Source: Bacteroidia bacterium 43-41 (GTDB lineage Bacteria > Bacteroidota > Bacteroidia > Bacteroidales > Dysgonomonadaceae). Taken from it: a stretch of 64,000 bases of DNA. The translations under genes were made by a program, and so were the position numbers. The notes beneath the pieces were generated by a model. That model was not told the origin of the DNA, did no database searches, and was given only the letters and a program-made list of their open reading frames with translations. Of this stretch, positions 8,348-18,234 are shown piece after piece (positions within the stretch are counted from its first letter, which is position 1; every line of letters begins with the position of its first letter). The stretch lies in NCBI GenBank assembly GCA_001898165.1, contig MKTD01000066.1:35670-99669 (forward strand), given 5' to 3'.

Positions 8348-9109
8348 ATGAAAACAAGAATAATAAACAGCTTATCCTTCATCTTACTTGCCTTTTGTTG
8401 CGCAGGCCCCGTCGCCTGTGCGAACAATAAAAACAAACAAAATGAAAGACCTGAAAACCAGGTAGTGGGCGCTCCCCAAAACAACACCGGAGAGGCCAAA
8501 AAGCTTGCTGAAGAATTAAAAAGGAAAGGGATTACCGACAAAAAGGTTTTGGCCGCTATCGGTAATGTCCCGAGGCATCTGTTCATCGATAAAAGTTTAG
8601 CGGAATATGCTTATCGTGACCGGCCTCTGCCCATCGAAAAAGGGCAGACCATTTCTCAACCTTACACGGTAGCCTTTCAGACGGAACTGCTGCGATTGAA
8701 ACCGGGCGAAAAGGTATTGGAAGTCGGCACAGGAAGCGGATATCAGGCAGCCGTACTTTGTGAAATGGATGCGGATGTTTACAGTATAGAGCGGGTTCAG
8801 GAGCTGTACCTTAAAGCGAAAGAGAGGCTCAATAAATTGGGTTATCATCCGAATTTGTTTTTCGGGGATGGTTACGAGGGGCTACCCCAATACGCACCTT
8901 TCGACAAGATACTGATTACGGCTGCTCCCGAAAAAATCCCCGGGAAGTTGTTGGATCAACTCAAAATCGGCGGCTGGATGGTTGTTCCCGTAGGCGGCCG
9001 GCAAGGACAAAAAATGACGGTTATAAAACGAGTAAGCGAAGATAAATTCAGAGAGTCTGAATACGGCGACTTCATTTTTGTCCCCATGCAACAAGGCACG
9101 GAAGAGTAG
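8348..9109 (+). CDS. pcm: Protein-L-isoaspartate O-methyltransferase, predicted exported
   Basis: 'DRPLPIEKGQTISQPYTVAFQTELL', 'VLEVGTGSGYQAAVL'; N-terminal signal peptide. Confidence 0.92.
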   Translation: MKTRIINSLSFILLAFCCAGPVACANNKNKQNERPENQVVGAPQNNTGEAKKLAEELKRKGITDKKVLAAIGNVPRHLFIDKSLAEYAYRDRPLPIEKGQTISQPYTVAFQTELLRLKPGEKVLEVGTGSGYQAAVLCEMDADVYSIERVQELYLKAKERLNKLGYHPNLFFGDGYEGLPQYAPFDKILITAAPEKIPGKLLDQLKIGGWMVVPVGGRQGQKMTVIKRVSEDKFRESEYGDFIFVPMQQGTEE

Positions 9110-9190
9110 TGAAGTTTAGGCGGGAAAATCACTTTTATCAACGTAAAATGGATTATTTTTGCAACTTTATTTCTATAAAATTAATAATAG

Positions 9191-11236
9191 GTGAACAGAC
9201 AAAAACAATTTTTAAAACAGGCGGCGTTTCGGTTTAAGCGCTTTGCACGAAAATCGCACAGCGTTTTCAACAGTATCCACAAAACCATTACTATCGGTGT
9301 GCTTTCGGGTTGTGCATTGCTGAGCGCTCACGCCGCATCGGTAAATCCGGCGGAGAAAGCAGTGATTCAAACCAAGTCGGACACGATTCCCGAGAAAGAA
9401 CTGGATGAAGTGGTGGTTACCGCTTCAAAAACTCAACTGCCGCTGAGTATGGCAGCCAAGCTGGTAACCGTAATCACAAGCAAGGAGATTGAGCGGGCGC
9501 CCGTCCGAAGTGTAGAAGACCTTCTCAATTATGTGGCAGGCGTAGATATCCTGCAACGCGGGCCGCACGGCACACAGGCCGACATTTCTCTCCGTGGCGG
9601 CTCATTCGACCAGGCCGCCATCCTGCTCAACAACGTTAACCTTACCAACCCCCAAACCGGACATTACAGTTTCGACATTCCCGTCAATCTTTCCGATATC
9701 GAGCGCATCGAAATCGTTCAAGGACCATCATCGTTGATTTTCGGCGCCAGCGCATTTTCGGGCGGGATAAACATCATCACAAAAAAAGATACACACTCAA
9801 ACGCGTTTGCCAAACTGGAAAGCGGAATGCACGAACTCTTCGGCGCGGAAGCACGTGGCGCATACAAAATGCAAAATTCCATACATCGCTTGTCGGCAGG
9901 CTACAAACGCTCCGGCGGTTATATCCAAAACAGCGACTACAACATCGTCAATCTTCTTTGGCAAAGCCGGTTCGATATCAACGGCGCCAACATCGACATC
10001 CAGGCGGGAGTGAACGATAAAAAATACGGCGCCAACACGTTCTACGCCGCCGCTTATCCCAATCAGTATGACGATACACGTGGAATGTTTGCCTCGATAA
10101 AGGGCGAAACGGGGGGAAAACTGAAATTTATTCCGCTACTGTACTGGAGCAGGCATTACGATGTATATCATTTGTTCAGGCCCGGAACACCCGATATCCC
10201 ATCGTGGTACACAGCCCCCAATTATCACCGCAGCGATGTTTACGGCCTGAACCTGAACATGCAATACGCATCGGGCCTGGGAATCACGAGCTTCGGAGGC
10301 GAATTCCGCAACGAAGGCATTCTGAGTAGTAATCTGGGACGGTTGATGCGCCAAAAATCAGGCAATTACGACAAATGGGATAACCGTTCGAACATCAGCT
10401 TTTTTGCCGAACACAATTTCGTTTTCGATAAACTGACGCTCTCCGTCGGCGGCCTTTACAACTACAACACCGCCCTGGCCGACACACTTAAAGCCGACGG
10501 GTTTTATCCGGCAATAAATGTTTCGTACCGTGCGAGCGACGCTGTGAGCCTTTACGCATCGTGGAGTAAAGCTACCCGCATGCCCACCTTTACCGATTTG
10601 TATTACAAGGCAGGGAAACATCGTGGATTTGCCGGACTAACGCCGGAATATTCACAATCCGGCGAAGTTGGAGCACGGTACAAAAGCACTGTTTTGATGG
10701 CCAACCTGAATGCTTTTTACAGCAAAGGCGACAACCTGATCGACTGGGTACTGAACAGTTCGGATGGACTTTACCATGCGCAGAACCTGGCCTCGCTCAG
10801 CACTTACGGCATAGGAGTGGATGCCGTGATAAGTTCAGTACATATCGGTTATCAATATATGACGCAGAAAAGCGATGAAGCCAGGCAAAACAACCCGGTA
10901 TCGGCATACGTGTTTAACTATTTGCGGCATAAACTTACAGTTGGCGTGCATCATCGGATCATTAAAGACCTTACATTGTCGTGGAACCTGCGTTGGCAAC
11001 AACGCGCCGGAAATTATCTGAAATACGTTGCCGAAACAAAAGAGGAGATACCAACCGCCTACAAACCGTTTCTGCTGCTGGATATTAAAGCCAACTATAC
11101 TGTACGCAAGATAAACTTCTTTGTAAATGCCAACAACATATTCAATACCACGCACGTGGATTTCGGAAATATTCCACAACCGGGATTTTGGCTGACGGGA
11201 GGGGTAAGCTATCTGTTCGAATCCATCAAAAAATGA
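9191..11236 (+). CDS. TonB-dependent receptor (BtuB-like), GTG start
   Basis: 681 aa; 'DEVVVTASKT', 'ISLRGGSFDQAAILLNNVNLTNPQTGHYSFDIP', 'IERIEIVQGPSSLIFG'; C-terminal beta-barrel. Confidence 0.9.
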   Translation: MNRQKQFLKQAAFRFKRFARKSHSVFNSIHKTITIGVLSGCALLSAHAASVNPAEKAVIQTKSDTIPEKELDEVVVTASKTQLPLSMAAKLVTVITSKEIERAPVRSVEDLLNYVAGVDILQRGPHGTQADISLRGGSFDQAAILLNNVNLTNPQTGHYSFDIPVNLSDIERIEIVQGPSSLIFGASAFSGGINIITKKDTHSNAFAKLESGMHELFGAEARGAYKMQNSIHRLSAGYKRSGGYIQNSDYNIVNLLWQSRFDINGANIDIQAGVNDKKYGANTFYAAAYPNQYDDTRGMFASIKGETGGKLKFIPLLYWSRHYDVYHLFRPGTPDIPSWYTAPNYHRSDVYGLNLNMQYASGLGITSFGGEFRNEGILSSNLGRLMRQKSGNYDKWDNRSNISFFAEHNFVFDKLTLSVGGLYNYNTALADTLKADGFYPAINVSYRASDAVSLYASWSKATRMPTFTDLYYKAGKHRGFAGLTPEYSQSGEVGARYKSTVLMANLNAFYSKGDNLIDWVLNSSDGLYHAQNLASLSTYGIGVDAVISSVHIGYQYMTQKSDEARQNNPVSAYVFNYLRHKLTVGVHHRIIKDLTLSWNLRWQQRAGNYLKYVAETKEEIPTAYKPFLLLDIKANYTVRKINFFVNANNIFNTTHVDFGNIPQPGFWLTGGVSYLFESIKK

Positions 11237-11248
11237 CTAAGAAATTTC

Positions 11249-11457
11249 AACTTTCGCAAGCTATAGGATTGCGACTAAATCATCGTCTGACGATATTTTT
11301 CGACCCATCTTAGCTCGCATGTACTAAAAGAGTAGAACTCGCTTCGCTTTGGACAGCTACTCTTTTTTACGTTCATCGCAAGCTATGGGTACCCCGCAAA
11401 ATATCTAAAGGTCTCCGCTTTAGTCGCATGCACTATCCAAGGATACTTGCGAAAGTT
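11249..11457. repeat. MITE-like intergenic repeat, copy 3
   Basis: 209 bp; ends AACTTTCGCAAGCTATAGGATTGCGACTAAAT ... TTTAGTCGCATGCACTATCCAAGGATACTTGCGAAAGTT (imperfect TIRs). Confidence 0.9.
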
Positions 11458-11531
11458 CAGTAAGAGATTTATACAGTTTTTACAAAACAGTATATAAAAA
11501 CTCAAAATATTTCTTAAATAATGAAAAAAGA

Positions 11532-11562
11532 TTTGGAAATATAAAAACAAGCACTACCTTTG
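11532..11562 (+). promoter_or_regulatory. Bacteroidetes-type promoter (-33 TTTG / -7 TACCTTTG)
   Basis: TTTG at 11532-11535 and TACCTTTG at 11555-11562, 19-nt spacing, upstream of the ABC-GntR operon. Confidence 0.6.
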
Positions 11563-11628
11563 CAGTGTACTATCTCACTAATGCACTATTAAACTAAGCA
11601 AAGGGACTAACAGCCAAAAGCAAAAAAG

Positions 11629-12468
11629 ATGATTACCATTCAGAACTTATCCTTCAAGTACGGCAAAAAAGAGGTGTTATCCGATATTTCGATGACGCTC
11701 GAAACCGGAAAAATTTACGGCCTGCTGGGCGAAAACGGCGTGGGCAAGACCACCCTGCTCAAAATCATTTGCGGATTACAAAAACCATTCGGCGGACATT
11801 GCACGGTGCATGGTGAAAATCCGTTTAATCGAACGCCGTCGTTCCTGAACCGCATTTACTACCTGCCCGAAGAGACGGAATATATCCAAAACGACTATTC
11901 CATTAACTATTTCGCGAAAATGAACGCCCCCTTTTACCTCAAATTCGATCACACTAAATTCGAAACTATTTTGAAAGAGTTTGACATGGATGTCGACAAA
12001 AAATTAAACAAACTCTCTTACGGCCAAACAAAGAAAGCAGCCATTGCCTTTGCCATTGCCACAAACGTGGATTTACTCTTGTTGGACGAACCGAGCAATG
12101 GACTGGATATTCCTTCGAAAAGCATGTTTCGCAGAATTATGGCGGAGTATTGCCTAGACACCACTTGCACAATTATATCCACGCACCAGGTTCGTGATTT
12201 AGAAAATCTCATTGACCCGATTATTATTCTCGACAACCGCGCCGTGCTGCTCAACGAGACACTGGAGCGTATCTCCGAGAAACTCTACTTCAGCCTGCAA
12301 CCTTCGATTCCCGCCAACACGCTCTACGCCGAACCCACTTTGGGCGGCTACCTTTGCGTCAGCGAAAACGACGGGCAAAACGAAAGCCGTGTAAATCTGG
12401 AAGCGTTGTTCAACACAACCATGCAGCACAAGACACGGATAAATGAACTTTTTGCACAATCGCAATAA
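11629..12468 (+). CDS. ABC transporter ATP-binding protein
   Basis: Walker A 'GLLGENGVGKTTLLK', signature 'LSYGQTKKAAIA', Walker B 'LLLLDEPSNGLD'. Confidence 0.93.
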   Translation: MITIQNLSFKYGKKEVLSDISMTLETGKIYGLLGENGVGKTTLLKIICGLQKPFGGHCTVHGENPFNRTPSFLNRIYYLPEETEYIQNDYSINYFAKMNAPFYLKFDHTKFETILKEFDMDVDKKLNKLSYGQTKKAAIAFAIATNVDLLLLDEPSNGLDIPSKSMFRRIMAEYCLDTTCTIISTHQVRDLENLIDPIIILDNRAVLLNETLERISEKLYFSLQPSIPANTLYAEPTLGGYLCVSENDGQNESRVNLEALFNTTMQHKTRINELFAQSQ

Positions 12469-12480
12469 TCACCCTCCCTT

Positions 12481-13269
12481 ATGAACAACAATACATTCCA
12501 ATTCAACAGGTTTTACAAATTAATTGTAAGGAACCTTCAACGCAATCCGAAATCGTGGATTCAAAACGTATTGATTTTTGCCGGATTACCGCTGGTATTT
12601 TTTCTGATAAATCTTTCAAACATCAGTGCTGCAATTAATCTTGCAAACAGAGTATCCTTCTTGGAAATTTTGACGGGCTTTACATTTATATTCTCACCGT
12701 TTATGCTGTTTTTCAACTACAATCATCCCAAGAAAGGACTTTCCGAAGTGATGCTTCCCGCATCGGTATTCGAAAAATATATCGTCATACAACTTGCCTG
12801 TATCCTGATTGCCCCGCTCTCCGTCATTTTGCTTTACGGCGGAATGGATACATTGCTTGCACTTATGTTCCCCAAAATATATGGAGGTTATGCCGTACAA
12901 CAATTCTTTCAAAGTTCAATAAATTGGAATAATATCTCACAAATGTTTGTAACGCAACAGGCTATTCTGTTTTGCAATTTCCTCTTCATTCGGCGAAAGG
13001 TATTGAAAACCGCCGGAGCCTTCATTCTCTCACTGATCGTTTTTTCAACCATAATGGGTATAGGTATGACCATTTGGGATTCTCAAACTCCGTTTACCAA
13101 CGTCGAAAATCTCAGTTTCAGTTTTGGAAGCAGAAATTTTTTCGAGATTCACGTCAATGATCATCCTGTTGTCATCGCAATGCAAATTGTGCGTATTTTT
13201 TTACTAGTTGTACTGCCCGCAGCGCTGATGATCGGTTCTTATTTTATAATGAAAACCAAACGCTACTGA
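12481..13269 (+). CDS. Multi-pass membrane protein, likely ABC permease partner
   Basis: 262 aa with several TM helices, between the ATPase and GntR genes. Confidence 0.7.
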   Translation: MNNNTFQFNRFYKLIVRNLQRNPKSWIQNVLIFAGLPLVFFLINLSNISAAINLANRVSFLEILTGFTFIFSPFMLFFNYNHPKKGLSEVMLPASVFEKYIVIQLACILIAPLSVILLYGGMDTLLALMFPKIYGGYAVQQFFQSSINWNNISQMFVTQQAILFCNFLFIRRKVLKTAGAFILSLIVFSTIMGIGMTIWDSQTPFTNVENLSFSFGSRNFFEIHVNDHPVVIAMQIVRIFLLVVLPAALMIGSYFIMKTKRY

Positions 13270-13271
13270 TC

Positions 13272-13646
13272 ATGAACTTCAACGAACATAAGCCCATATA
13301 CTTGCAGATTTCCGATTCAATCTGCGAGAAAATTCTCAACAACGAGTACCTCGAAGATGAGCGCATCCCGTCCATCCGCGAGTTGGGAACTATGCTCGGC
13401 GTAAACCCCAACACCGTGATGCGAAGTTTTGAGTACCTGAAGTCCATCGATGTCATTTACGATAAACGCGGCGTGGGGTTTTTTATCTCGCCCGATGCCA
13501 GGCGTGCTGTAAAAGCCATTTACAAAGACGAATTTATGAACACGGAACTTCCGGCTATCATCAAAAAAATCAAACTGCTGGAGATAGACATTAACGATTT
13601 ATCGAAAAAAATCAGTAGAGAATTGGGAATGAAAGAGAGCTCATAA
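13272..13646 (+). CDS. GntR-family regulator (YtrA-like)
   Basis: 'KPIYLQISDSICEKILNNEYLEDERIPSIRELGTMLGVNPNTVMRSFEYLKSIDVIYDKRGVGFFIS' winged helix. Confidence 0.9.
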   Translation: MNFNEHKPIYLQISDSICEKILNNEYLEDERIPSIRELGTMLGVNPNTVMRSFEYLKSIDVIYDKRGVGFFISPDARRAVKAIYKDEFMNTELPAIIKKIKLLEIDINDLSKKISRELGMKESS

Positions 13647-13712
13647 AGTTAATTTATTGTAATTTTTATAATTTCATTAGTATTATGTATTGCATAGTAT
13701 TATTTAAGACAT

Positions 13713-13720
13713 TACTTTTG
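13713..13720 (+). promoter_or_regulatory. -7 box TACTTTTG upstream of the MacB-like cluster
   Basis: Matches TAnnTTTG; located 41 nt before the start codon. Confidence 0.5.
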
Positions 13721-13760
13721 TACAAAAAAAACAGATACTGACAAGTAAATATTGTGGAAC

Positions 13761-14447
13761 ATGATTAAACTTTCAAAAATCAACAAATCCTATCACACCG
13801 ACGCCATTTCCCTGCATGTTCTCAAAGATATCGATCTGGAGATTGAATCCGGTGAGTATGTGGCAATTATGGGAGCTTCCGGTTCCGGAAAATCCACCTT
13901 ACTGAACTTATTAGGGATTTTAGACAGCTACGACTCGGGTGAATATTACCTCAACAGCACCCTGATCAAGAACCTGACCGAGACGCAAGCTGCCAAGTAC
14001 CGCAATGAAATGATCGGGTTTGTATTTCAATCCTTCAACCTTATCAACTTCAAAAATGCGTTGGAGAACGTGGCTCTCCCACTCTATTATAAAAACATCA
14101 GCCGGAAAAAGCGAAACATTATCGCCATGGAGCTTCTCGATAGAATGGGACTGAAGAACTGGGCACATCATTTGCCCGGCGAATTATCGGGTGGACAAAA
14201 ACAACGTGTGGCCATTGCCCGTGCCATGATATCGAATCCAAAAGTCATTCTCGCCGACGAACCCACCGGCGCCCTCGACAGCCAAACCACCGTTGAAGTG
14301 ATGGATGTCCTTTCCGATCTAAACAATCAAGGAATAACCACCATCATTGTTACCCACGAGCAATCGGTTGCTGATGCCACCAAACGGATCATCAGGCTAA
14401 AAGACGGCGTGATCGAGTCCGAAACCCATAATTCGAAACCCGTATGA
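13761..14447 (+). CDS. ABC transporter ATP-binding protein (MacB/LolD type)
   Basis: '[18 protein letters not shown]', '[15 protein letters not shown]', '[13 protein letters not shown]'. Confidence 0.94.
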   Translation: MIKLSKINKSYHTDAISLHVLKDIDLEIESGEYVAIMGASGSGKSTLLNLLGILDSYDSGEYYLNSTLIKNLTETQAAKYRNEMIGFVFQSFNLINFKNALENVALPLYYKNISRKKRNIIAMELLDRMGLKNWAHHLPGELSGGQKQRVAIARAMISNPKVILADEPTGALDSQTTVEVMDVLSDLNNQGITTIIVTHEQSVADATKRIIRLKDGVIESETHNSKPV

Positions 14448-15706
14448 ACGATCATCTTCAGGAAATACTTCAGACCCTGCGTAAAAATAAATTGCGCACG
14501 GCACTCACAGGACTCTCGGTTTCGTGGGGAATTTTCATCCTCATTGTTTTATTAGGCGCCGGAAACGGATTAAAAAACGGAGTTATGGAAAACTTCAGCG
14601 ACAGGGCCGTAAACCGCGTAACGCTTTGGTCGGGAACAACCTCCATGGTCCATAACGGACTTAAATCGGGGCGGAACCTACAGTTTTCGAATAAGGAGGT
14701 CGACCTCATCAAAACCGATGTTAACGAAAGCCAGCTCATAGCGGCGCGCATCGATAAAACGCAAATCGTCACGTTTGGAGCTGAATACGGATCGTACAAC
14801 GTTCGCGGCGTCATGCCCGACTACCGGGAGATAGAGAAACTGGTTATCAAACCCGATGACGGCCGTTTTATCAACGACTTGGATGTAAAGGGAACCAACA
14901 AGATAATTATCCTCGACAGTAAAATTGCCGAAACTCTTTTCAAAGGGGAGAAGGCGTTGGGGAATTACGTAAAAGTAGGTGAACTGATGTTTAAAGTAGT
15001 GGGTATCAATACAAAAAAAACACGTTGGGGCACTCCGAACGCTTATATTCCGTTTTCAACGGCACAAGCCATTTTTAATCCGAACAAAAAGTTCAACCAG
15101 ATCACCTTCACTGTGGACGGGTTGGAAACCAAAGCCGAAAATGACCGTTTCGATCAATCCCTGCGCAGTTTGATGGGAAGAAGCCTTAATTTCAACCCGG
15201 AGGATAAACAGGCACTGTGGGTAAATAATTCACAAGCCGAATATATTGAGACACAAAAGATTTTTGGCGGGATCACCTTGTTTGTCAGTATTATCGGTAT
15301 ACTCACCCTCATCGCGGGTATCGTAGGCGTTAGCAACATCATGCTGGTTTCTGTAAAAGAGAGGACGCGCGAAATAGGGATCCGCAAAGCCATTGGCGCT
15401 CCCCCATTATCCATCCTGAAAATCATAATCTTAGAGTCCCTCATCATTACGGCCATCTTTGGGTACATCGGAATGATTTTAGGTATTGGTTTGACCGAAC
15501 TGATCAACTTTGTTATGGAACAATCTGCCAACGGGCAACCTGTTTCTGACGGGGTACAAATGTCGATCTTCAAAAACCCCACAGTAAACATGGGATATGC
15601 CGTTTTTGCGACCGTTGTCCTCATTATCGCAGGCATCATTGCCGGATACCTGCCTGCCCGTAAAGCAGTAAAAATCAGCCCAATTGAAGCAATGCGCCAA
15701 GAATGA
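14444..15706 (+). CDS. MacB-like ABC transporter permease 1 (FtsX family)
   Basis: MacB_PCD-like periplasmic domain; 'GVSNIMLVSVKERTREIGIRKAIGAPP'. Confidence 0.93.
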   Translation: MNDHLQEILQTLRKNKLRTALTGLSVSWGIFILIVLLGAGNGLKNGVMENFSDRAVNRVTLWSGTTSMVHNGLKSGRNLQFSNKEVDLIKTDVNESQLIAARIDKTQIVTFGAEYGSYNVRGVMPDYREIEKLVIKPDDGRFINDLDVKGTNKIIILDSKIAETLFKGEKALGNYVKVGELMFKVVGINTKKTRWGTPNAYIPFSTAQAIFNPNKKFNQITFTVDGLETKAENDRFDQSLRSLMGRSLNFNPEDKQALWVNNSQAEYIETQKIFGGITLFVSIIGILTLIAGIVGVSNIMLVSVKERTREIGIRKAIGAPPLSILKIIILESLIITAIFGYIGMILGIGLTELINFVMEQSANGQPVSDGVQMSIFKNPTVNMGYAVFATVVLIIAGIIAGYLPARKAVKISPIEAMRQE

Positions 15707-15738
15707 TACAGATGCGCGTAACACGTAATTCGTAAAAA

Positions 15739-17061
15739 ATGAATACTCAATTGCAAAAAGATAAACAAATTCACCATCCCCGAACTTCGCTTTGGAGGCG
15801 GCTTAGAGTGGCTTTATTCGACCTCGACCGTTGGTATGAAATATGGGTAACCATTACCCACAACAAGTCGCGCAGTTTTTTAACGGCATTCGGCGTTTTC
15901 TGGGGGATGTTTATGCTGGTACTGATGGTGGGAGCCGGTAATGCGTTAAGCGAAGGTATTTCATCCCAGATAGAAGGATTTGCGGGTAACTCCTGCTTTT
16001 TCTGGACACAAAACACATCGAAACCGTACAAAGGGTTTCGCAAGGGGCGGAGCTGGAACATGTTGAACAGCGATGTGGAGATCATCCGCGAAAAAGTACC
16101 CGAATTGCAATACCTCTCCCCTATGCTCTTTGGCGGATCGAACGATAAAAATGTGGTTCGGGGCGAAAAGGGCGGCTCATACCGGGTAAAAGGCTGTTAT
16201 CCCGAATACGACCTGATTGAAAAAAGCAAAATAATAAGCGGGCGGTATATTAATGATATAGACATTGCCGAAAACCGCAAGGTATGCATCATCGGTGAAC
16301 GTGTTTACGAAGTGTTGTTTCAAACCGGGGAAGACGCCATTGGAAAACTGGTGAAAGTAAACGGCATTTATTTTCAAGTCATCGGTGTAGCCCGAAAAAT
16401 GTCCAATGCAAGTATCGGCGGATCAACCGACGAATCGGTGATCTTACCTTTCAGCACCATGCAAAAAGCGTTTAATCAAGGCAATATCATTCACTTTTTA
16501 GGGGCAACTTCCCGTCCGGGAGTAAAAGTGAAAGTGGTGGAAGATAAAATTAAAGAGACGCTCAAAAGTGTTCACCAGATCAGTCCCGACGACAAGGAAG
16601 CCATCAGTTCGGCAAATATCGAAGATCAGTTTACAATGTTCAACAACCTGTTCATCGGCATCCAGGCGCTCATCTGGATTGTGGGACTGGGAACCTTGCT
16701 TGCCGGCGCCATCGGCGTAAGCAACATCATGCTCGTAACCGTTCGCGAACGGACCAAAGAGATTGGTATCCGCCGTGCGTTGGGAGCAACACCGCAAAAT
16801 ATCATCGGGCAGGTGCTGACAGAAAGTGTCGTGCTCACCGTTTTGGCCGGGATTGGCGGAATCGTTCTGGGGGTTGGCCTGCTGTCGGCAGTGGGTGTCG
16901 CGTTGAGCCAGGGCGATCAGTTTTTCAAAGACCCCCAGATCGGATTTGGAATGGCCGTAGGCTCACTGACCATATTACTGATTATCGGCACCTTTGCAGG
17001 CTCTATTCCTGCTCAACGCGCAATGATGATAAAACCCATCGAAGCGATCAGGGAAGAATAA
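15739..17061 (+). CDS. MacB-like ABC transporter permease 2 (FtsX family)
   Basis: 'GVSNIMLVTVRERTKEIGIRRALGATPQNIIGQVL'; adjacent paralog of permease 1. Confidence 0.93.
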   Translation: MNTQLQKDKQIHHPRTSLWRRLRVALFDLDRWYEIWVTITHNKSRSFLTAFGVFWGMFMLVLMVGAGNALSEGISSQIEGFAGNSCFFWTQNTSKPYKGFRKGRSWNMLNSDVEIIREKVPELQYLSPMLFGGSNDKNVVRGEKGGSYRVKGCYPEYDLIEKSKIISGRYINDIDIAENRKVCIIGERVYEVLFQTGEDAIGKLVKVNGIYFQVIGVARKMSNASIGGSTDESVILPFSTMQKAFNQGNIIHFLGATSRPGVKVKVVEDKIKETLKSVHQISPDDKEAISSANIEDQFTMFNNLFIGIQALIWIVGLGTLLAGAIGVSNIMLVTVRERTKEIGIRRALGATPQNIIGQVLTESVVLTVLAGIGGIVLGVGLLSAVGVALSQGDQFFKDPQIGFGMAVGSLTILLIIGTFAGSIPAQRAMMIKPIEAIREE

Positions 17062-17115
17062 TCCGGATTGCGGATTGCGAGAAAACAATAAACATCAAAA
17101 TTATATTCAGATCAA

Positions 17116-18222
17116 ATGAAAAAAGTATTAAAAATCGCCGGATTAGCGCTTTTAGTGCTATTGGTAATATGGACGTTCATCTTTTTATATAAAAAATCGC
17201 GTCCTAAAGTAAAAACGTATCAGATTGAAACCGTTACGAAAAACAACATCGAAAAACGGACAGTGGCAACCGGAAAGGTACAGCCTCGAAATGAAATTCT
17301 CATAAAGCCGCAAATGTCGGGCATTATTTCAGAAATTTATAAAGAAGCGGGTGAAAAAGTGGTTGCCGGCGATATTATCGCCAAAATACAGGTTATCCCC
17401 GACATGGTGAACCTGAGCGGGGCCGAGTCGCGTGTGGAAAGAGCGCAATTAGCTGCCGATCAGAGCCGTAGCAATTACGAACGCGACCGAAAACTGTACG
17501 AAAACCAAGTCATCTCGAAAGAGGAATTTGAAAAAGTTCAACTTCAGTATAGAAGCGATCAGGAAGAACTCCGGGCAGCCAGCGACAACCTGAGCCTGGT
17601 GCGTACGGGAATTACCAAAAGTTCGGCAAAATACAGCAATACCCTCGTCCGCGCTACGGTGAGCGGAACTATTCTCGACATCCCCGTCAAGGTAGGAAAC
17701 TCGGTTATACAGTCCAACAACTTTAACGACGGCACCACTATCGCCTCGGTTGCCAACCTGAGCGATATGCTTTTCGTGGGAAAGATTGACGAAACCGAAG
17801 TAGGCAAACTTTCTGTGGAGATGCCCATGGAAATCACCATCGGTGCCATTCAGGACAAGAAGATCCCGGCGAAATTAGAATATGTCTCGCCCAAAGGGGT
17901 TGAAGAGAGCGGGGCCATCCTTTTCGAGATGAAAGCAGCTATGGAAATGCCGGCTGATGTGTTTATCCGCGCCGGCTACAGCGCCAACGCCGATATTATT
18001 CTCAATCGCCGCGACAGCGTACTTTCCATCCCCGAAAGCTGTATCGAGTTCAGCAACGATTCGGCATTCGTCTATACGGTAAAAAGCGAAAAGCCGCAGG
18101 AGTTTAACCGCAAGTACGTAAAAACCGGCCTTTCCGACGGAATCAATATCGAAATCATTGAAGGGTTGAAACTCAACGATAAAGTACGCGGTAACGAGAT
18201 TATTGAAACGAAAAAGAATTGA
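17116..18222 (+). CDS. Periplasmic adaptor (HlyD/MacA-like)
   Basis: N-terminal TM; 'ATGKVQPRNEILIKPQMSGIISEIYKEAGEKVVAGDIIAKI' biotinyl-lipoyl-like. Confidence 0.92.
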   Translation: MKKVLKIAGLALLVLLVIWTFIFLYKKSRPKVKTYQIETVTKNNIEKRTVATGKVQPRNEILIKPQMSGIISEIYKEAGEKVVAGDIIAKIQVIPDMVNLSGAESRVERAQLAADQSRSNYERDRKLYENQVISKEEFEKVQLQYRSDQEELRAASDNLSLVRTGITKSSAKYSNTLVRATVSGTILDIPVKVGNSVIQSNNFNDGTTIASVANLSDMLFVGKIDETEVGKLSVEMPMEITIGAIQDKKIPAKLEYVSPKGVEESGAILFEMKAAMEMPADVFIRAGYSANADIILNRRDSVLSIPESCIEFSNDSAFVYTVKSEKPQEFNRKYVKTGLSDGINIEIIEGLKLNDKVRGNEIIETKKN

Positions 18223-18234
18223 TCGTAAAGAAGT

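Noticed and set aside
11246-11460. TCA target-site duplication flanking repeat copy 3
   Set aside because: TCA flanks copy 3 on both sides, but copies 1 and 2 show no matching duplication, so a TSD is not claimed.
15154-15777. 207-aa minus-strand ORF antisense to MacB-like permease
   Set aside because: Shadow ORF opposite conserved coding sequence; no motif.
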